NCBI GenBank assembly: GCA_023150835.1
Contig: JAKLKB010000006.1
Location: 27,796-91,795, forward strand
Direction of reading: 5' to 3'
Source: Myxococcota bacterium
GTDB taxonomy: Bacteria > Myxococcota_C > UBA6777
DNA length: 64,000 nt
In this document: positions 35,809-44,701 of the stretch, one piece after another
Numbering within the stretch: position 1 is the first letter of the stretch
Layout: the number at the start of each line of letters is the position of its first letter
The notes under the pieces: generated by a model
What the model saw: the letters and a program-made list of their open reading frames with translations, nothing else
Databases searched by the model: none
Told to the model about the DNA's origin: nothing
Program-made: the position numbers and the translations under genes

Positions 35809-37737
35809 TTAGGGGGTGTTGCTGCGGTTTTCGATGCCGGTGGCTTGGTCTTTGTTGATGATGTTGAATTCGACGCGGCGGTTGGTGGCGCGATTTTGTT
35901 TGGTGTCGTTGGCGACGATGGGTTTATCGGGTCCGAAACCTTTGGCTTCGAGGCGGCCTTCATCGATACCTTTTTTGATCAAGTACTTGCGAACGGATTT
36001 GGCGCGGCGATCAGAGAGGCCAACGTTGTAGGCACGACGACCACGGTCATCGGTGTGTCCTTCGATACGGACGCGGAGTTCGGGACGGCTTTTGAGGACG
36101 GAGACGACTTGATCGAGGACGCCAAAGGACTTGCGTTGGATGGTGTCGCGGTTGAAGGCAAAGAAGATCTTTTGGAGGATCTCGATCTTGTCTTTGGTGA
36201 CTTTGACGAGGACGACTTTGGGGCAACCTTGGCGCTCTTTGACGCCCGGGACTTCGGGGCATTTGTCGAGGCGGTCGACGATGCCGTCACCATCGGAGTC
36301 TTTGTCGGGACAGCCTTGGTTTTCTTTGGGGCCGGGCTGATCGGGGCATTTGTCTTCGTTGTCTTTGAGGCCATCGCCGTCTTTGTCGCCCCAAGGACAA
36401 CCTTGGTTTTCTTTGGGTCCGGCTTGATCGGGACATTTGTCTTCGTTGTCTTTGACACCGTCGTTGTCTTTGTCACCCCAAGGGCAGCCTTCGTTTTCTT
36501 TGGGGCCGAACTGCGTGGGGCATTTGTCGACGTTGTCGGTCAGCCCGTCGCCATCGGTGTCAGGCCAAGGGCAGCCCTTGTTTTCTTTGGGGCCGGGTTT
36601 GTCGGGGCATTTGTCAAGGCGATCGACGATGCCATCGCCATCTTTGTCGGTGTCGGGGCATCCGTCATTTTCGCGAGGTCCGGGTTGTGTGGGGCAACGG
36701 TCGTCTTTGTCGAGGATGCCGTCGCCATCGGTATCACGGACTTTGGGAGACCAGACTACGCCGAAGAACACGCGGAAAAGAGGCGAGCCGTATCCCGAAG
36801 TGGGAAAGGGGACACCGATGCCGATCTCAAGGGCGAGATCAGGCTGGCTGAGGGGATAGATGCGTGCGCCGAGATAGGCATCCAGAGGGACTTTTTCGCC
36901 CGAAAAGTCGCGTTCTTGAAAGGCGATGGCTCCCGCGATCTCGCCGATGATATCGAGGCGATCTTTGAGTGCGCTCAAGCGAACGCCCAAGCCATAGCGG
37001 AGTTCGTGTTCGAGTTCGAGGTTGAGGAAGTAAGAGCGGGGCATATAGCGGTAGCCGATGTTGAGGCCGATATGAGCGATGCCGACTTGGACGCTGAGCA
37101 TGACGTCAGCATCGAAGCTCACGCTGTTTTCGCCGCCGAGTTTGTCGGGTGTTGCGAGACTTGAGGGGATACCGAGGGCGAGGCGAAAAGCGAGGTTGAC
37201 GTAATGTTTGTCTTGGCGGAGGGCTTGGGCTTTGAGGCCGAGTTTGATATCGCCAAAGGCAAAGCCGCTGAGATCGCGGCCAGCAGTACCAGCAAACAGT
37301 GCGGCGTTGTTGGGGACGCTGCCGTCTTGGTAGATCGAAAGGGGGATGGTGAGGTACACATCCAACCAGTCCAAGATCCCAAAGCCCCCCATGATATCGG
37401 CCCCGACTTGATGGTTGAGGATGCCCGTGCTATCGCGGCTTCCGTCGGCGCGGGGAGTTCCGCGCAAGACCAGCGGGTTGAGGGCGTAGTTGAGGTAGAT
37501 GCCGGCCATGTAGTTCATGCGACCGAGGGTGATTCCGGATTGGGTGTGGAACATCCCGTTGATATCGCCCCAAGGACGGAATTGTTGTAGCTGGAACGAG
37601 GTGTCGTAGGTCCGACTGGTGGTTTGCGCTTGGACGGGAGAGGTTAGCCACGCGCTGCATAAGAACAGAGCAGACAAGAGCCATCCAGCGCGGGTTCGCG
37701 TTTTTCCGCGTTGGGGGGACAAAGAACGAAACAGCAT
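35809..37737 (-). CDS. OmpA-family outer-membrane protein with TSP3 repeats
   Basis: This 642-residue protein has a signal peptide (...LFLCSAWLTSPVQA). Residues about 40-325 are alternating amphipathic strands, with GxxLGxxxxxP patterns typical of an outer-membrane barrel (ADIMGGFGILDWLDVYLTIP, HIGLNIGYRYMPRSYF). About 327-499 is a run of seven TSP3 calcium-binding repeats (DTDGDGILDKDDRCPTQPG and relatives), and about 500-620 is an OmpA peptidoglycan-binding domain (RIEGHTDDRG, DRRAKSVRKYL). The ATG at 37737 was chosen with AGGAG nine bases upstream. The TSP3-OmpA part is strikingly similar, also in DNA, to the end of the lipoprotein at 30306-32846. Confidence 0.88.
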   Translation of the reverse strand: MLFRSLSPQRGKTRTRAGWLLSALFLCSAWLTSPVQAQTTSRTYDTSFQLQQFRPWGDINGMFHTQSGITLGRMNYMAGIYLNYALNPLVLRGTPRADGSRDSTGILNHQVGADIMGGFGILDWLDVYLTIPLSIYQDGSVPNNAALFAGTAGRDLSGFAFGDIKLGLKAQALRQDKHYVNLAFRLALGIPSSLATPDKLGGENSVSFDADVMLSVQVGIAHIGLNIGYRYMPRSYFLNLELEHELRYGLGVRLSALKDRLDIIGEIAGAIAFQERDFSGEKVPLDAYLGARIYPLSQPDLALEIGIGVPFPTSGYGSPLFRVFFGVVWSPKVRDTDGDGILDKDDRCPTQPGPRENDGCPDTDKDGDGIVDRLDKCPDKPGPKENKGCPWPDTDGDGLTDNVDKCPTQFGPKENEGCPWGDKDNDGVKDNEDKCPDQAGPKENQGCPWGDKDGDGLKDNEDKCPDQPGPKENQGCPDKDSDGDGIVDRLDKCPEVPGVKERQGCPKVVLVKVTKDKIEILQKIFFAFNRDTIQRKSFGVLDQVVSVLKSRPELRVRIEGHTDDRGRRAYNVGLSDRRAKSVRKYLIKKGIDEGRLEAKGFGPDKPIVANDTKQNRATNRRVEFNIINKDQATGIENRSNTP

Positions 37738-38134
37738 GATCAATCACTCCTTCATGTTGGGGGGCGTTTTCTTTTCGGAGGGGTCGGGCGCTGTGCGGTG
37801 CGTTGTGACCCCATGATGCGACTTGGACTCAGGGGGTTGGGTCTCTTCCGAAAAGATCAAAAAGGATGCCTCAATTGTTGTGATGCAAAAATATCGTTGT
37901 GACGAGGGAGTCCAAGAATCACCAAAGAATTGCAGAGAACCTTGCGCAACGCAAGTTTCTGTTGGGCGAATGGGGCGTTTTTCGTGCGATCGGTGCGCGT
38001 GTTGGGATGCGATCGGCTGGGGATGGTTTTGTTTCGGGTGGATTTTTTGTGTCGTGGTGTGTGGTGGCTTTGCGTCGCTGGCCGTCTCGGTATGTGTCTC
38101 AAAAAGAGAGCTTGCCTATTTCTGTCAGAAGAGT

Positions 38135-38254
38135 GATACGATATCCGGGTGATGTACACAGCAAAGGAGAGTACGTAGACGCCCGATTATAGGGCCGCTC
38201 CCTGTAGCTGCCCCTACGTTTTTACGGTAACTCAACGGGCGGATATCGTGTGAG
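38135..38254. repeat. Dispersed repeat family A copy
   Basis: It runs from gatacgatatccgggtgatg to cgggcggatatcgtgtgag, with an imperfect central hairpin around agggccgctccctgtagctg. It is followed directly by a family B copy. The 37738-38424 gap otherwise holds no gene I can support. Confidence 0.8.
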
Positions 38255-38262
38255 ACAGTTGA

Positions 38263-38394
38263 CAAAAACCCCCGTGTTCTGGGCATTTCAAGCGACAGAG
38301 TTGTTTGGTTGAAATACGCTGCTCTCTTCGCCTGTATGGGGTCAAGGGGCCTGTGGTCCCTTGTGGGGCGTGGGGCAAAGCCCCACAAAACCCG
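38263..38394 (+). repeat. Dispersed repeat family B copy
   Basis: It begins acccccgtgttctgggcat. The first hairpin is AAGGGGCC-tgt-GGTCCCTT (38344-38362, one G-T pair) and the second GTGGGGC-aaa-GCCCCAC. Confidence 0.85.
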
Positions 38395-38424
38395 ATCCAG
38401 CAGCGTTGTCCTTCCGAAGGGAGA

Positions 38425-40452
38425 CTAGAGGTGTTTGGGGTGGAGGGCTTGTTGCAAGAGTTCGGGAGCGACGGTGTGGGGGAGGGTGACGCGGAGTTTG
38501 GGTTCGTGCTGCATGGCGCGCTGGATGGCGAACAATGCGGAAGGATTGCGGGCCCATGCGCGGCGTGCGATGCCGTTGTTGACGTCCCAATGCAGCATCA
38601 TGGCGAGGCGGCGCTCGGCGTCTGCTGAACCGTCGAGGACAAGGCCAAAACCGCCGTTGATCACTTTTCCCCAACCGACGCCCCCGCCGTTGTGGATGCT
38701 AACCCAAGTGGCTCCACGACAAGCATCTCCGATGACGTTTTGCAGCGCCATATCTGCGCAATGTGCGCTACCATCGTAGATATTGGCGGTTTCGCGGTAG
38801 GGCGAGTCTACGCCGCTGACGTCGTGGTGATCGCGTCCGAGGACGATGGGTTGTTGGATGCGGCCCTCGGCGATGGCTTGGTTGAAAGCACGAGCGATCT
38901 CGATCCGACCCCACGCATCGCTGTAGAGGATGCGTGCTTGGCTTCCGACGACAAGTTGATGGGTGTGTGCTTCGCGGATCCATCGGAGGTTATCGAGGAT
39001 CTGGGGCTGGATCTCGGGAGGGGCCTGTTGAAGTTGTCGAGTCAAGACTTGTTCGGCGATCTGGTCGGTGGTGCGGAGGTCTTGGGGATCGCAGCTTGTG
39101 GCGATCCAGCGGAAGGGGCCAAAGCCGTAATCAAAATAAGACGGACCCATGATATCTTCGACGTAGGACGGGTAAACAAAGCGACCATCTGGACGCAATA
39201 CGCCCTCTGCACCGGCTACTTGGGCTTGTACCAAGAAGGCGTTGCCATAATCCCAAAAGTGCATACCGCGCTGTGTCATGCGGCGGATCACCGCAAAGTG
39301 CCGACGCAGCGAGGCATGAACAGCTTCGCGGAAAGCGGCGGGATCTTCTTGGATCATGCGGTTGGAGGCTTCGAGGGTGTAGCCGACGGGGTAATATCCG
39401 CCAGCATAGGGGTTGTGCAAGGAAGTTTGATCGGAGCCGAGATCGATCTGGACGCCTTCTTGATCGAGCTTTTCGAGGAGATCGACGATATTTCCTTGGT
39501 AAGCGAGAGACAGCGGGATGCGCGAAGATCGGGCTTGTTCGATGCGCCGAAGGATGTGATCGAGATCGTCGGAGGTTTCTTGGACCCAACCTTGTTTGTG
39601 GCGTTTTTGTACGGCAAAGGGGTTGATCTCTGCGATGACTGCGATGGCTCCTGCGATCACGGCAGCCTTGGCTTGTGCGCCACTCATTCCACCAAGCCCC
39701 GAAGAAACAAAAACTTTTCCACGCAGATCCTGTTCGTGGCGGAGGCCGAGATAGAGCCTTCCAGCGTTCAGCAAAGTGATGGTGGTTCCGTGGACGATGC
39801 CTTGGGGGCCGATGTACATAAAGCTACCAGCGGTCATCTGTCCGTACATCGTCACGCCCAAGGCTGCGAGGCGTTCGTACTCTTCGAGGCTGCTAAAGTG
39901 CGGAAGCACCATACCGTTGGCGATCACAAGGCGCGGTGCATCGCGATGAGAGGGGAAAAGGCCCAAGGGATGGCCCGAATAGAGGACGAGCGTTTGTTCT
40001 TCGGTCATCTCGGAGAGGTAGTGCATGGTCAGGCGGTACTGTGCCCAGTTTTGGAAGGCTGACCCGTTGCCGCCGTAAGTGACGAGTTCATGGGGATGTT
40101 GAGCAACAGCAGGGTCGAGATTGTTTTGGATCATCATCATGATCGCGGCGGCTTGTGGGCAGCGTGCGGGGTAGGAGGGGAGTGGATGGGCTTTCATGGG
40201 GTATTGTGTTGGGCGAAAGCGGCGGGCGTAGATGCGGCCCTCTTTGAGCAGTTCTTGGGCGAGTTCGGGCGCAAGAGCGGGGTGCATCGAAGGCGGGAAG
40301 TAGCGCAGGGCATTTTGAAGGGCAAGTTTGCGATCGGCTTCGGATAATGCGGGGTGACGGGGAGGGGCGTGGCTGATCTGATCGTCCCATGCGGGTGTTT
40401 CGGGAAGGGCGGGCGGGATACCTTCTGCGATATGTTTGGCGAGTGTGTCCAT
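38425..40452 (-). CDS. hutU: Urocanate hydratase (urocanase)
   Basis: This 675-residue protein matches the longer urocanase form. Motifs include LVTYGGNGSAFQNWAQYRL and LVLYSGHPLGLFPS near the NAD site, the Rossmann segment SSGLGGMSGAQAKAA, DLGSDQTSLHNPYAGGYYPVG, YVEDIMGPSYFDYGFGPFRW, and a C-terminal ATWVSIHNGGGVGWGKVING. It converts urocanate to imidazolone propionate in histidine breakdown, using NAD as a bound electrophile. No hutH, hutI or hutG is in the window, so the gene is an orphan here. The ATG at 40452 was chosen over a TTG eight codons upstream; neither has a strong ribosome site. Confidence 0.93.
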   Translation of the reverse strand: MDTLAKHIAEGIPPALPETPAWDDQISHAPPRHPALSEADRKLALQNALRYFPPSMHPALAPELAQELLKEGRIYARRFRPTQYPMKAHPLPSYPARCPQAAAIMMMIQNNLDPAVAQHPHELVTYGGNGSAFQNWAQYRLTMHYLSEMTEEQTLVLYSGHPLGLFPSHRDAPRLVIANGMVLPHFSSLEEYERLAALGVTMYGQMTAGSFMYIGPQGIVHGTTITLLNAGRLYLGLRHEQDLRGKVFVSSGLGGMSGAQAKAAVIAGAIAVIAEINPFAVQKRHKQGWVQETSDDLDHILRRIEQARSSRIPLSLAYQGNIVDLLEKLDQEGVQIDLGSDQTSLHNPYAGGYYPVGYTLEASNRMIQEDPAAFREAVHASLRRHFAVIRRMTQRGMHFWDYGNAFLVQAQVAGAEGVLRPDGRFVYPSYVEDIMGPSYFDYGFGPFRWIATSCDPQDLRTTDQIAEQVLTRQLQQAPPEIQPQILDNLRWIREAHTHQLVVGSQARILYSDAWGRIEIARAFNQAIAEGRIQQPIVLGRDHHDVSGVDSPYRETANIYDGSAHCADMALQNVIGDACRGATWVSIHNGGGVGWGKVINGGFGLVLDGSADAERRLAMMLHWDVNNGIARRAWARNPSALFAIQRAMQHEPKLRVTLPHTVAPELLQQALHPKHL

Positions 40453-40630
40453 CTCAATCGTCCGATCTTGTGGCAAAAAGAACCGGTTGGGGGTTCATGA
40501 TATCGGGGCATTGGTTTCGTGTGGAAGAGGCGGATATATGGGGCGAAGATGCGAGATTTTCAGTCGGTCGCACGGTGCAAAGCAGGCTGATAGACGGCCT
40601 GCTTACAGCGACGGTCGGGCATCCCTGCCT

Positions 40631-42121
40631 TTAGCGAGGTGTGGGGCGCGAGGCGGGTTGAGAGGTCGGTGCGTTGCGGACAGCGGGTCGCGTGGGTTGA
40701 GAGGTCGGTTCTTGCGTGCGTACAGGGGCAGGTTGTGTTGCGGGGAGCGCTGTCCGTTCGATCGGGGCGACGCGCACAAGGGCGGGCTGTGTTGCGGGGA
40801 GTGCGGTGCGCTCGACGGGTGCGGTGCGTTGGATGGTGGCTTTGCGCTCGACGGGTGCGGTGCGTTGGATGGTGGCTTTGCGCTCGACGGGTGCGGTGCG
40901 TTGGATGGTGGCTTTGCGCTGGATGGTGGCTTTGCGCTCGATGGGGGTTGTGCGTTGGACAGGTTCGGTGCGCTGGATGGTGGCTTTGCGCTCGATGGGG
41001 GTTGTGTGTTGGATGGGAGCGGGCTGGGTGGAGGGTGGATCTTCGCGGTGATCGTTGGGTGTATCTTCGCGGTGGCTTGGGGGGATAAGTTCGGGGTCGA
41101 TGAGGATGGGGCGAGCGAGAGGACGGGGGCGGTGATCGTTGGGTTGTTCGTGGTGGGAGAGTGAGGTGGTGTAGATCTTTTTGTTGTCGTAGCGGCCAGC
41201 CATGTATCCGAGGAAGAAAGGCAAGAGGATGAGGAGCGCATAGAAGAAGTAGGCTTCGGGGCGATCGGCGAGAGATTGCCAGCTTTCTTGGGAGGGTGGA
41301 GGGGGGGGTTGTGCGGAGGGGGATTCGGATGTTGCGGGTTCGGTGGTCTCGGTGGCAAGGGGGCCATAGAAAAGGATCTGGGTGGTGACGTTGTCATTGC
41401 CGCCGTTGTCGTTGGCCATTTTGACGAGTGTTTCGACCGCTTCTTGCGCGGTTTTGGCCGAGGCAAGAACATTTTTGATATCTTCGTCTTCGACTTCTCC
41501 GTGGAGGCCGTCGGAGCATAGGAGGATGCGATCGCCTTCAAGGAGTTTCCAAGGGGGGGCCATGACTTCGACGTAGAGGGGGAATTCGCTTCCGAGGACA
41601 CGAGAGAGGACGTTTTGACGGGGGTGATTTTTGGCTTCTTCTTCGGTGAGGATGCCGGCTTCGACAAGTCGTTGGACGGCGCTGTGATCGCGGGTCATGC
41701 GGTGGAGCTTGCCTTTTCGCCACATATACATACGGCTATCGCCGACGTGAGCGGCGAACAGGTAGCCGTTTTGAACCATACACATCACGCATGTGGTTCC
41801 CATGCCTGTGAGGGAATGGTCTTCGCCGGCTTTTTGGAGGATGGCGTTTGCGGCTTGTTCGATGGCTTCGCGCAAAGCGACATCAGGTTCCATGTTGGGT
41901 TCGTCTTGGAAGTAGGAAACGATCTCTTGGACAGCGATCCGCGAGGCGACTTGTCCGCCGCTTGCGCCCCCCATGCCATCAGCGACCACCAACAGGTGTC
42001 CTCCTTGGTAAGGGATCTTGGTCAGTTGGAGTCGGGCGACAGAGTCTTGGTTTTCGTAACGACGTCTGCCGACATCGGACATCTCGAAGATATCAACGGG
42101 GGGAGTTTGTACTTTACGCAT
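40631..42121 (-). CDS. PP2C-type Ser/Thr phosphatase with membrane anchor and repetitive tail
   Basis: This 496-residue protein starts with a complete PP2C domain (1-255): NQD (Asp26), VADGMGGASGG (Asp48), AAHVGDSR, LCSDGLHGE (Asp204) and GGNDNVT (Asp243), so all metal-binding acids are present. A Pro-rich linker leads to one membrane helix (YFFYALLILLPFFLGYMAG, 291-308). The tail (about 330-496) is low-complexity, with a 12-residue repeat (APVERKATIQRT) encoded by a 36-bp minisatellite near 40830-40940, and is basic and Pro/Thr-rich. The enzyme removes phosphate from Ser/Thr and probably opposes a Hanks-type kinase. The N-terminal catalytic domain is cytoplasmic and the tail periplasmic. It lies downstream of the moxR gene on the same strand. 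Confidence 0.88.
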   Translation of the reverse strand: MRKVQTPPVDIFEMSDVGRRRYENQDSVARLQLTKIPYQGGHLLVVADGMGGASGGQVASRIAVQEIVSYFQDEPNMEPDVALREAIEQAANAILQKAGEDHSLTGMGTTCVMCMVQNGYLFAAHVGDSRMYMWRKGKLHRMTRDHSAVQRLVEAGILTEEEAKNHPRQNVLSRVLGSEFPLYVEVMAPPWKLLEGDRILLCSDGLHGEVEDEDIKNVLASAKTAQEAVETLVKMANDNGGNDNVTTQILFYGPLATETTEPATSESPSAQPPPPPSQESWQSLADRPEAYFFYALLILLPFFLGYMAGRYDNKKIYTTSLSHHEQPNDHRPRPLARPILIDPELIPPSHREDTPNDHREDPPSTQPAPIQHTTPIERKATIQRTEPVQRTTPIERKATIQRKATIQRTAPVERKATIQRTAPVERKATIQRTAPVERTALPATQPALVRVAPIERTALPATQPAPVRTQEPTSQPTRPAVRNAPTSQPASRPTPR

Positions 42122-42417
42122 CCTTGGCCTCTAGATCGAAAGAAAGAACGGGGTGAATGTGGCTCATGTCGGGTACAGAGGGGGGCGCACGAAGCGAAGA
42201 GAGCCACGGTGAAACGGCGAGTACTCGGCGGATTTGGCACAACGCGCATTTGCGGACAGTCAAGGTTTGTCGGTCGGGGGAGGCCGAACGGTTTGTGGCG
42301 CATAAAACGCGGATAATCGGATGTTTTTTGCCCTTGTATCGCACGCATCTTCTCCAGAATCAAGACGCCCACCGTATCCGCTTCGTGTGGCCTCGTCAAG
42401 AACCTTCGCGACAAAGG

Positions 42418-43443
42418 TTAGGGGACGTCGATGTGGTGGAGGATGTGGAGGAGGATATCGTCGGTGGAAAAGCCGTCGGCTTCGGCTTCATAGGTGAGTG
42501 CAATACGGTGACGTAAGACATCGCGAGCGACGGCTTTGACATCGTCGGGGGTGGCGTAGCAGCGGCCTTGGAGCAGGGCGTAGGCGCGTGCAGCGATGTT
42601 GAGAGCGAGAGTGGCGCGTGGTGAAGCGCCATAGGCGAGGTAATTTTTGAGGGGACGTGCGGGTCTTGAGCCGCTTTGGGGTCCGAGGGCGATGCGTTCG
42701 GGTTCGCGGGTGCAAAAGATGATATCGAGGAGATACTCTTTGAGTTGGTCGGCGAGGTGGATTTGTCGGATCAGGGCTTGGGCAGCGAGGAGGTGTTCGG
42801 GCCGCATGATGGGTTGTAGGGGGGGGGGTTGGTGTTCGATCATGCGATCCATGATCATGCGTTCGGCTTGGCGGTTGGGATAGGTGAGGGTGAGTTTGAG
42901 CATAAAGCGGTCGAGTTGGGCTTCGGGGAGGGAATAGGTGCCTTCTTGTTCGACGGGGTTTTGGGTCGCCATGACGAGAAAGGGCCGAGGGAGAGGATAG
43001 GTTTGTTCGCCGATCGTCACTTGTTTTTCTTGCATGGCTTCGAGGAGGGCGGATTGGACTTTGGCGGGGGCGCGGTTGATCTCGTCGGCGAGGATGATGT
43101 TCGCAAAGATCGGCCCGAGCTTGGCTTGAAAGGTTCCGTGTTGGGGCTGGTAGATCAAGGTTCCAAGGAGATCGGCAGGGAGAAGATCAGGGGTGAACTG
43201 GATGCGTTGGAATTGGAGGGAGACGCAGGAAGAAAGCGTTTGAACGGTGAGGGTTTTGGCGAGGCCGGGAACACCTTCAAGGAGCAGATGCCCTCCTGTC
43301 AACATACCGATCAACATACGCTCAAGAAGGGGCTTTTGGCCCACGATCACCTTGCCGACCTCTTGGAGCAGTTGTTGGAGAAGGTGGCCGTATTGCTCGA
43401 CTTGTCGTTGGATCTCTTGCATCTGTGGGGTGTTTGGCTGCAT
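42418..43443 (-). CDS. MoxR-family AAA+ ATPase
   Basis: This 341-residue protein has the MoxR signature: Walker A GVPGLAKT (57-64), FTPDLLPADLLGT, Walker B IILADEINRAP (Asp120, Glu121), QEKQVTIGEQTYPLPRPFLV, ATQNPVEQEGTYSLPEAQLDRF (sensor 1 region) and a C-terminal lid (SPRATLALNIAARAYALLQG). MoxR proteins are chaperone-like ATPases often working with vWA-domain partners. None follows here; the next gene on the strand is the PP2C phosphatase, 296 bp away with no gene between. The start ATG at 43443 has only a weak ribosome site. Confidence 0.92.
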   Translation of the reverse strand: MQPNTPQMQEIQRQVEQYGHLLQQLLQEVGKVIVGQKPLLERMLIGMLTGGHLLLEGVPGLAKTLTVQTLSSCVSLQFQRIQFTPDLLPADLLGTLIYQPQHGTFQAKLGPIFANIILADEINRAPAKVQSALLEAMQEKQVTIGEQTYPLPRPFLVMATQNPVEQEGTYSLPEAQLDRFMLKLTLTYPNRQAERMIMDRMIEHQPPPLQPIMRPEHLLAAQALIRQIHLADQLKEYLLDIIFCTREPERIALGPQSGSRPARPLKNYLAYGASPRATLALNIAARAYALLQGRCYATPDDVKAVARDVLRHRIALTYEAEADGFSTDDILLHILHHIDVP

Positions 43444-43489
43444 GGTTCTTTGTCTCTGTGTGTGGTGGAGGCCGAATCCAGTGGGAGGT

Positions 43490-43536
43490 ACGCCAAAAAA
43501 GAAAAAGGGAGCAGGTCGATGAAACCTGCTCCCTTT
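43490..43536 (-). terminator. Intrinsic terminator downstream of the RRM gene
   Basis: On the minus strand AAAGGGAGCAGGT and ACCTGCTCCCTTT form a perfect 13-bp stem with a 7-base loop (43504-43536), followed by TTTCTTTTTT. It lies 130 bp after the RRM stop and before the moxR start, separating the two units. Confidence 0.88.
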
Positions 43537-43668
43537 GGCGTGTATACGGTTGTGTGTCTTTTGGCAAGGCTTTGAGCCTTTTTCTCGCCAAGGTCTTTTC
43601 TAAAAGAAAGAGACTTCGAGAGACACACAGATCATTTGAACGATCGAGAGGAAGAAGAGAAGCGGATC

Positions 43669-44022
43669 TTAGTAGCGATCACGACCACCACGGAAGTCGC
43701 GGCCACCGCGATCATTACCGCGATCATTACCGCGATCATTACCGCGATCGCCACCACGAGGACCGCCTTCGCGTTCGCGCTCTTGGGCGAGGTCGACGCG
43801 GATGGAGCGGCCATCAAGCATGGTGTCGTTCATTTGTTCCATGGCATCACGGGCATCGTTCGAGTTTGCGAAAGTGACAAACCCAAAGCCACGCGAACGG
43901 CCTGTTGCACGGTCCCGAACGACCTTTGCTTCTGTGATCTCGCCATACGAGGAAAAGGCTTCTTCAAGACCACGTTCATCAGTTGCCCAAGCCAGCCCGC
44001 CTACAAAGATTTTGTTTGACAT
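43669..44022 (-). CDS. Single-RRM RNA-binding protein with Arg/Gly-rich tail
   Basis: This 117-residue protein has one RNA recognition motif: RNP2 IFVGGL (5-10) and RNP1 RGFGFVTF (44-51), with the usual RSIRVDLAQ end. The tail (about 88-117) is Arg, Gly, Asp and Asn-rich, with [13 protein letters not shown] encoded by three copies of a 12-bp unit. Such proteins bind RNA and are often induced by cold. The ATG at 44022 follows GGAG and gives the canonical [10 protein letters not shown] start; an upstream in-frame start is less likely. It is monocistronic, with its own promoter (44444-44471), a leader of about 415 nt and a strong terminator. Confidence 0.92.
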   Translation of the reverse strand: MSNKIFVGGLAWATDERGLEEAFSSYGEITEAKVVRDRATGRSRGFGFVTFANSNDARDAMEQMNDTMLDGRSIRVDLAQEREREGGPRGGDRGNDRGNDRGNDRGGRDFRGGRDRY

Positions 44023-44356
44023 TCGCAGATTCTCCAAAAAAAGATAGCAGCGAGAGTCTTTGACTCTCATTGAGTTGAGAACATTCGCAAACGCCCGTTG
44101 TCATACGCGTGTTTGCGAAGGTGAACAGACAAAAGATCCATATCGATCTTGTCGGATACACCAAGGAAAAGGATAGCATGTGGGGGGATGGTATTTGCCG
44201 TGTTGAAGACTTGGCTGAAGAGATTCAGCAGGACTTTGAACAGAGGCCAAAGAAACCCCACAAACAGGTGTTTGTGCAAAAAGGAACCTCTCGGGCCACT
44301 GATTCTGTCGGAAGGGAGAGAACGGAGCAGGAGAAGGTTCGAGGGCATTCATCAGC

Positions 44357-44384
44357 GGAGACCCACAGTACGTGGGGGGTCTCC
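44357..44384 (-). promoter_or_regulatory. Strong hairpin in the RRM-gene leader
   Basis: GGAGACCC pairs with GGGTCTCC (8 bp), with an inner CAC/GTG helix. No T-tract follows on either strand, so it is not a simple terminator. It lies about 55 nt after the predicted transcription start and may be part of a leader structure. Confidence 0.45.
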
Positions 44385-44443
44385 ATCCTTGGATTGCGCG
44401 ATTGCGCCCCTCGTCCGCTGCGAAAGCGAAAGCATTGGTGCGG

Positions 44444-44471
44444 AGTGTAGCAGGCTTGTTTGGTGTGTCAA
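44444..44471 (-). promoter_or_regulatory. Sigma70-type promoter of the RRM gene
   Basis: On the minus strand a perfect TTGACA and TACACT are 16 bp apart. The first start codon of a recognisable gene is about 415 nt downstream, implying a long leader. Confidence 0.6.
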
Positions 44472-44535
44472 CAGAAATCTTTGAATTTTTCCATCCCCGT
44501 TATTTTTGATCGGAGTATTTCGGAGTGACGCGGCT

Positions 44536-44661
44536 GCTAAAAAAGCCGTGCTGGTGGAGGTTCTAGCGAGAGCGCCGTTTGGAAAACGATGATCGTTTCG
44601 CCCCTCACGGGGTCAAGGGGGCCGCGCTCTATGGCGGGGTATGGGGCAGCGCCCCACAAAA
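44536..44661 (+). repeat. Dispersed repeat family B copy (diverged)
   Basis: It begins taaaaaagccgtgctggtgg. The first hairpin is partly decayed (ggggtcaagggggccgcgct), and the second is intact as GGGGC-agc-GCCCC. It fills the space before the 3' end of the PBP gene. Confidence 0.75.
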
Positions 44662-44701
44662 TCATTGAATTGTGACTTTTTTGGAGAGGACCGGCGAGAG
44701 A

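Noticed and set aside
37823..38152. Cys-rich plus-strand frame after the OmpA gene
   Set aside because: No ribosome site, no family resemblance, and it runs into a family A repeat.
44067..44348. 93-codon frame in the leader of the RRM gene
   Set aside because: No ribosome site and no similarity; the region is better explained as an untranslated leader.
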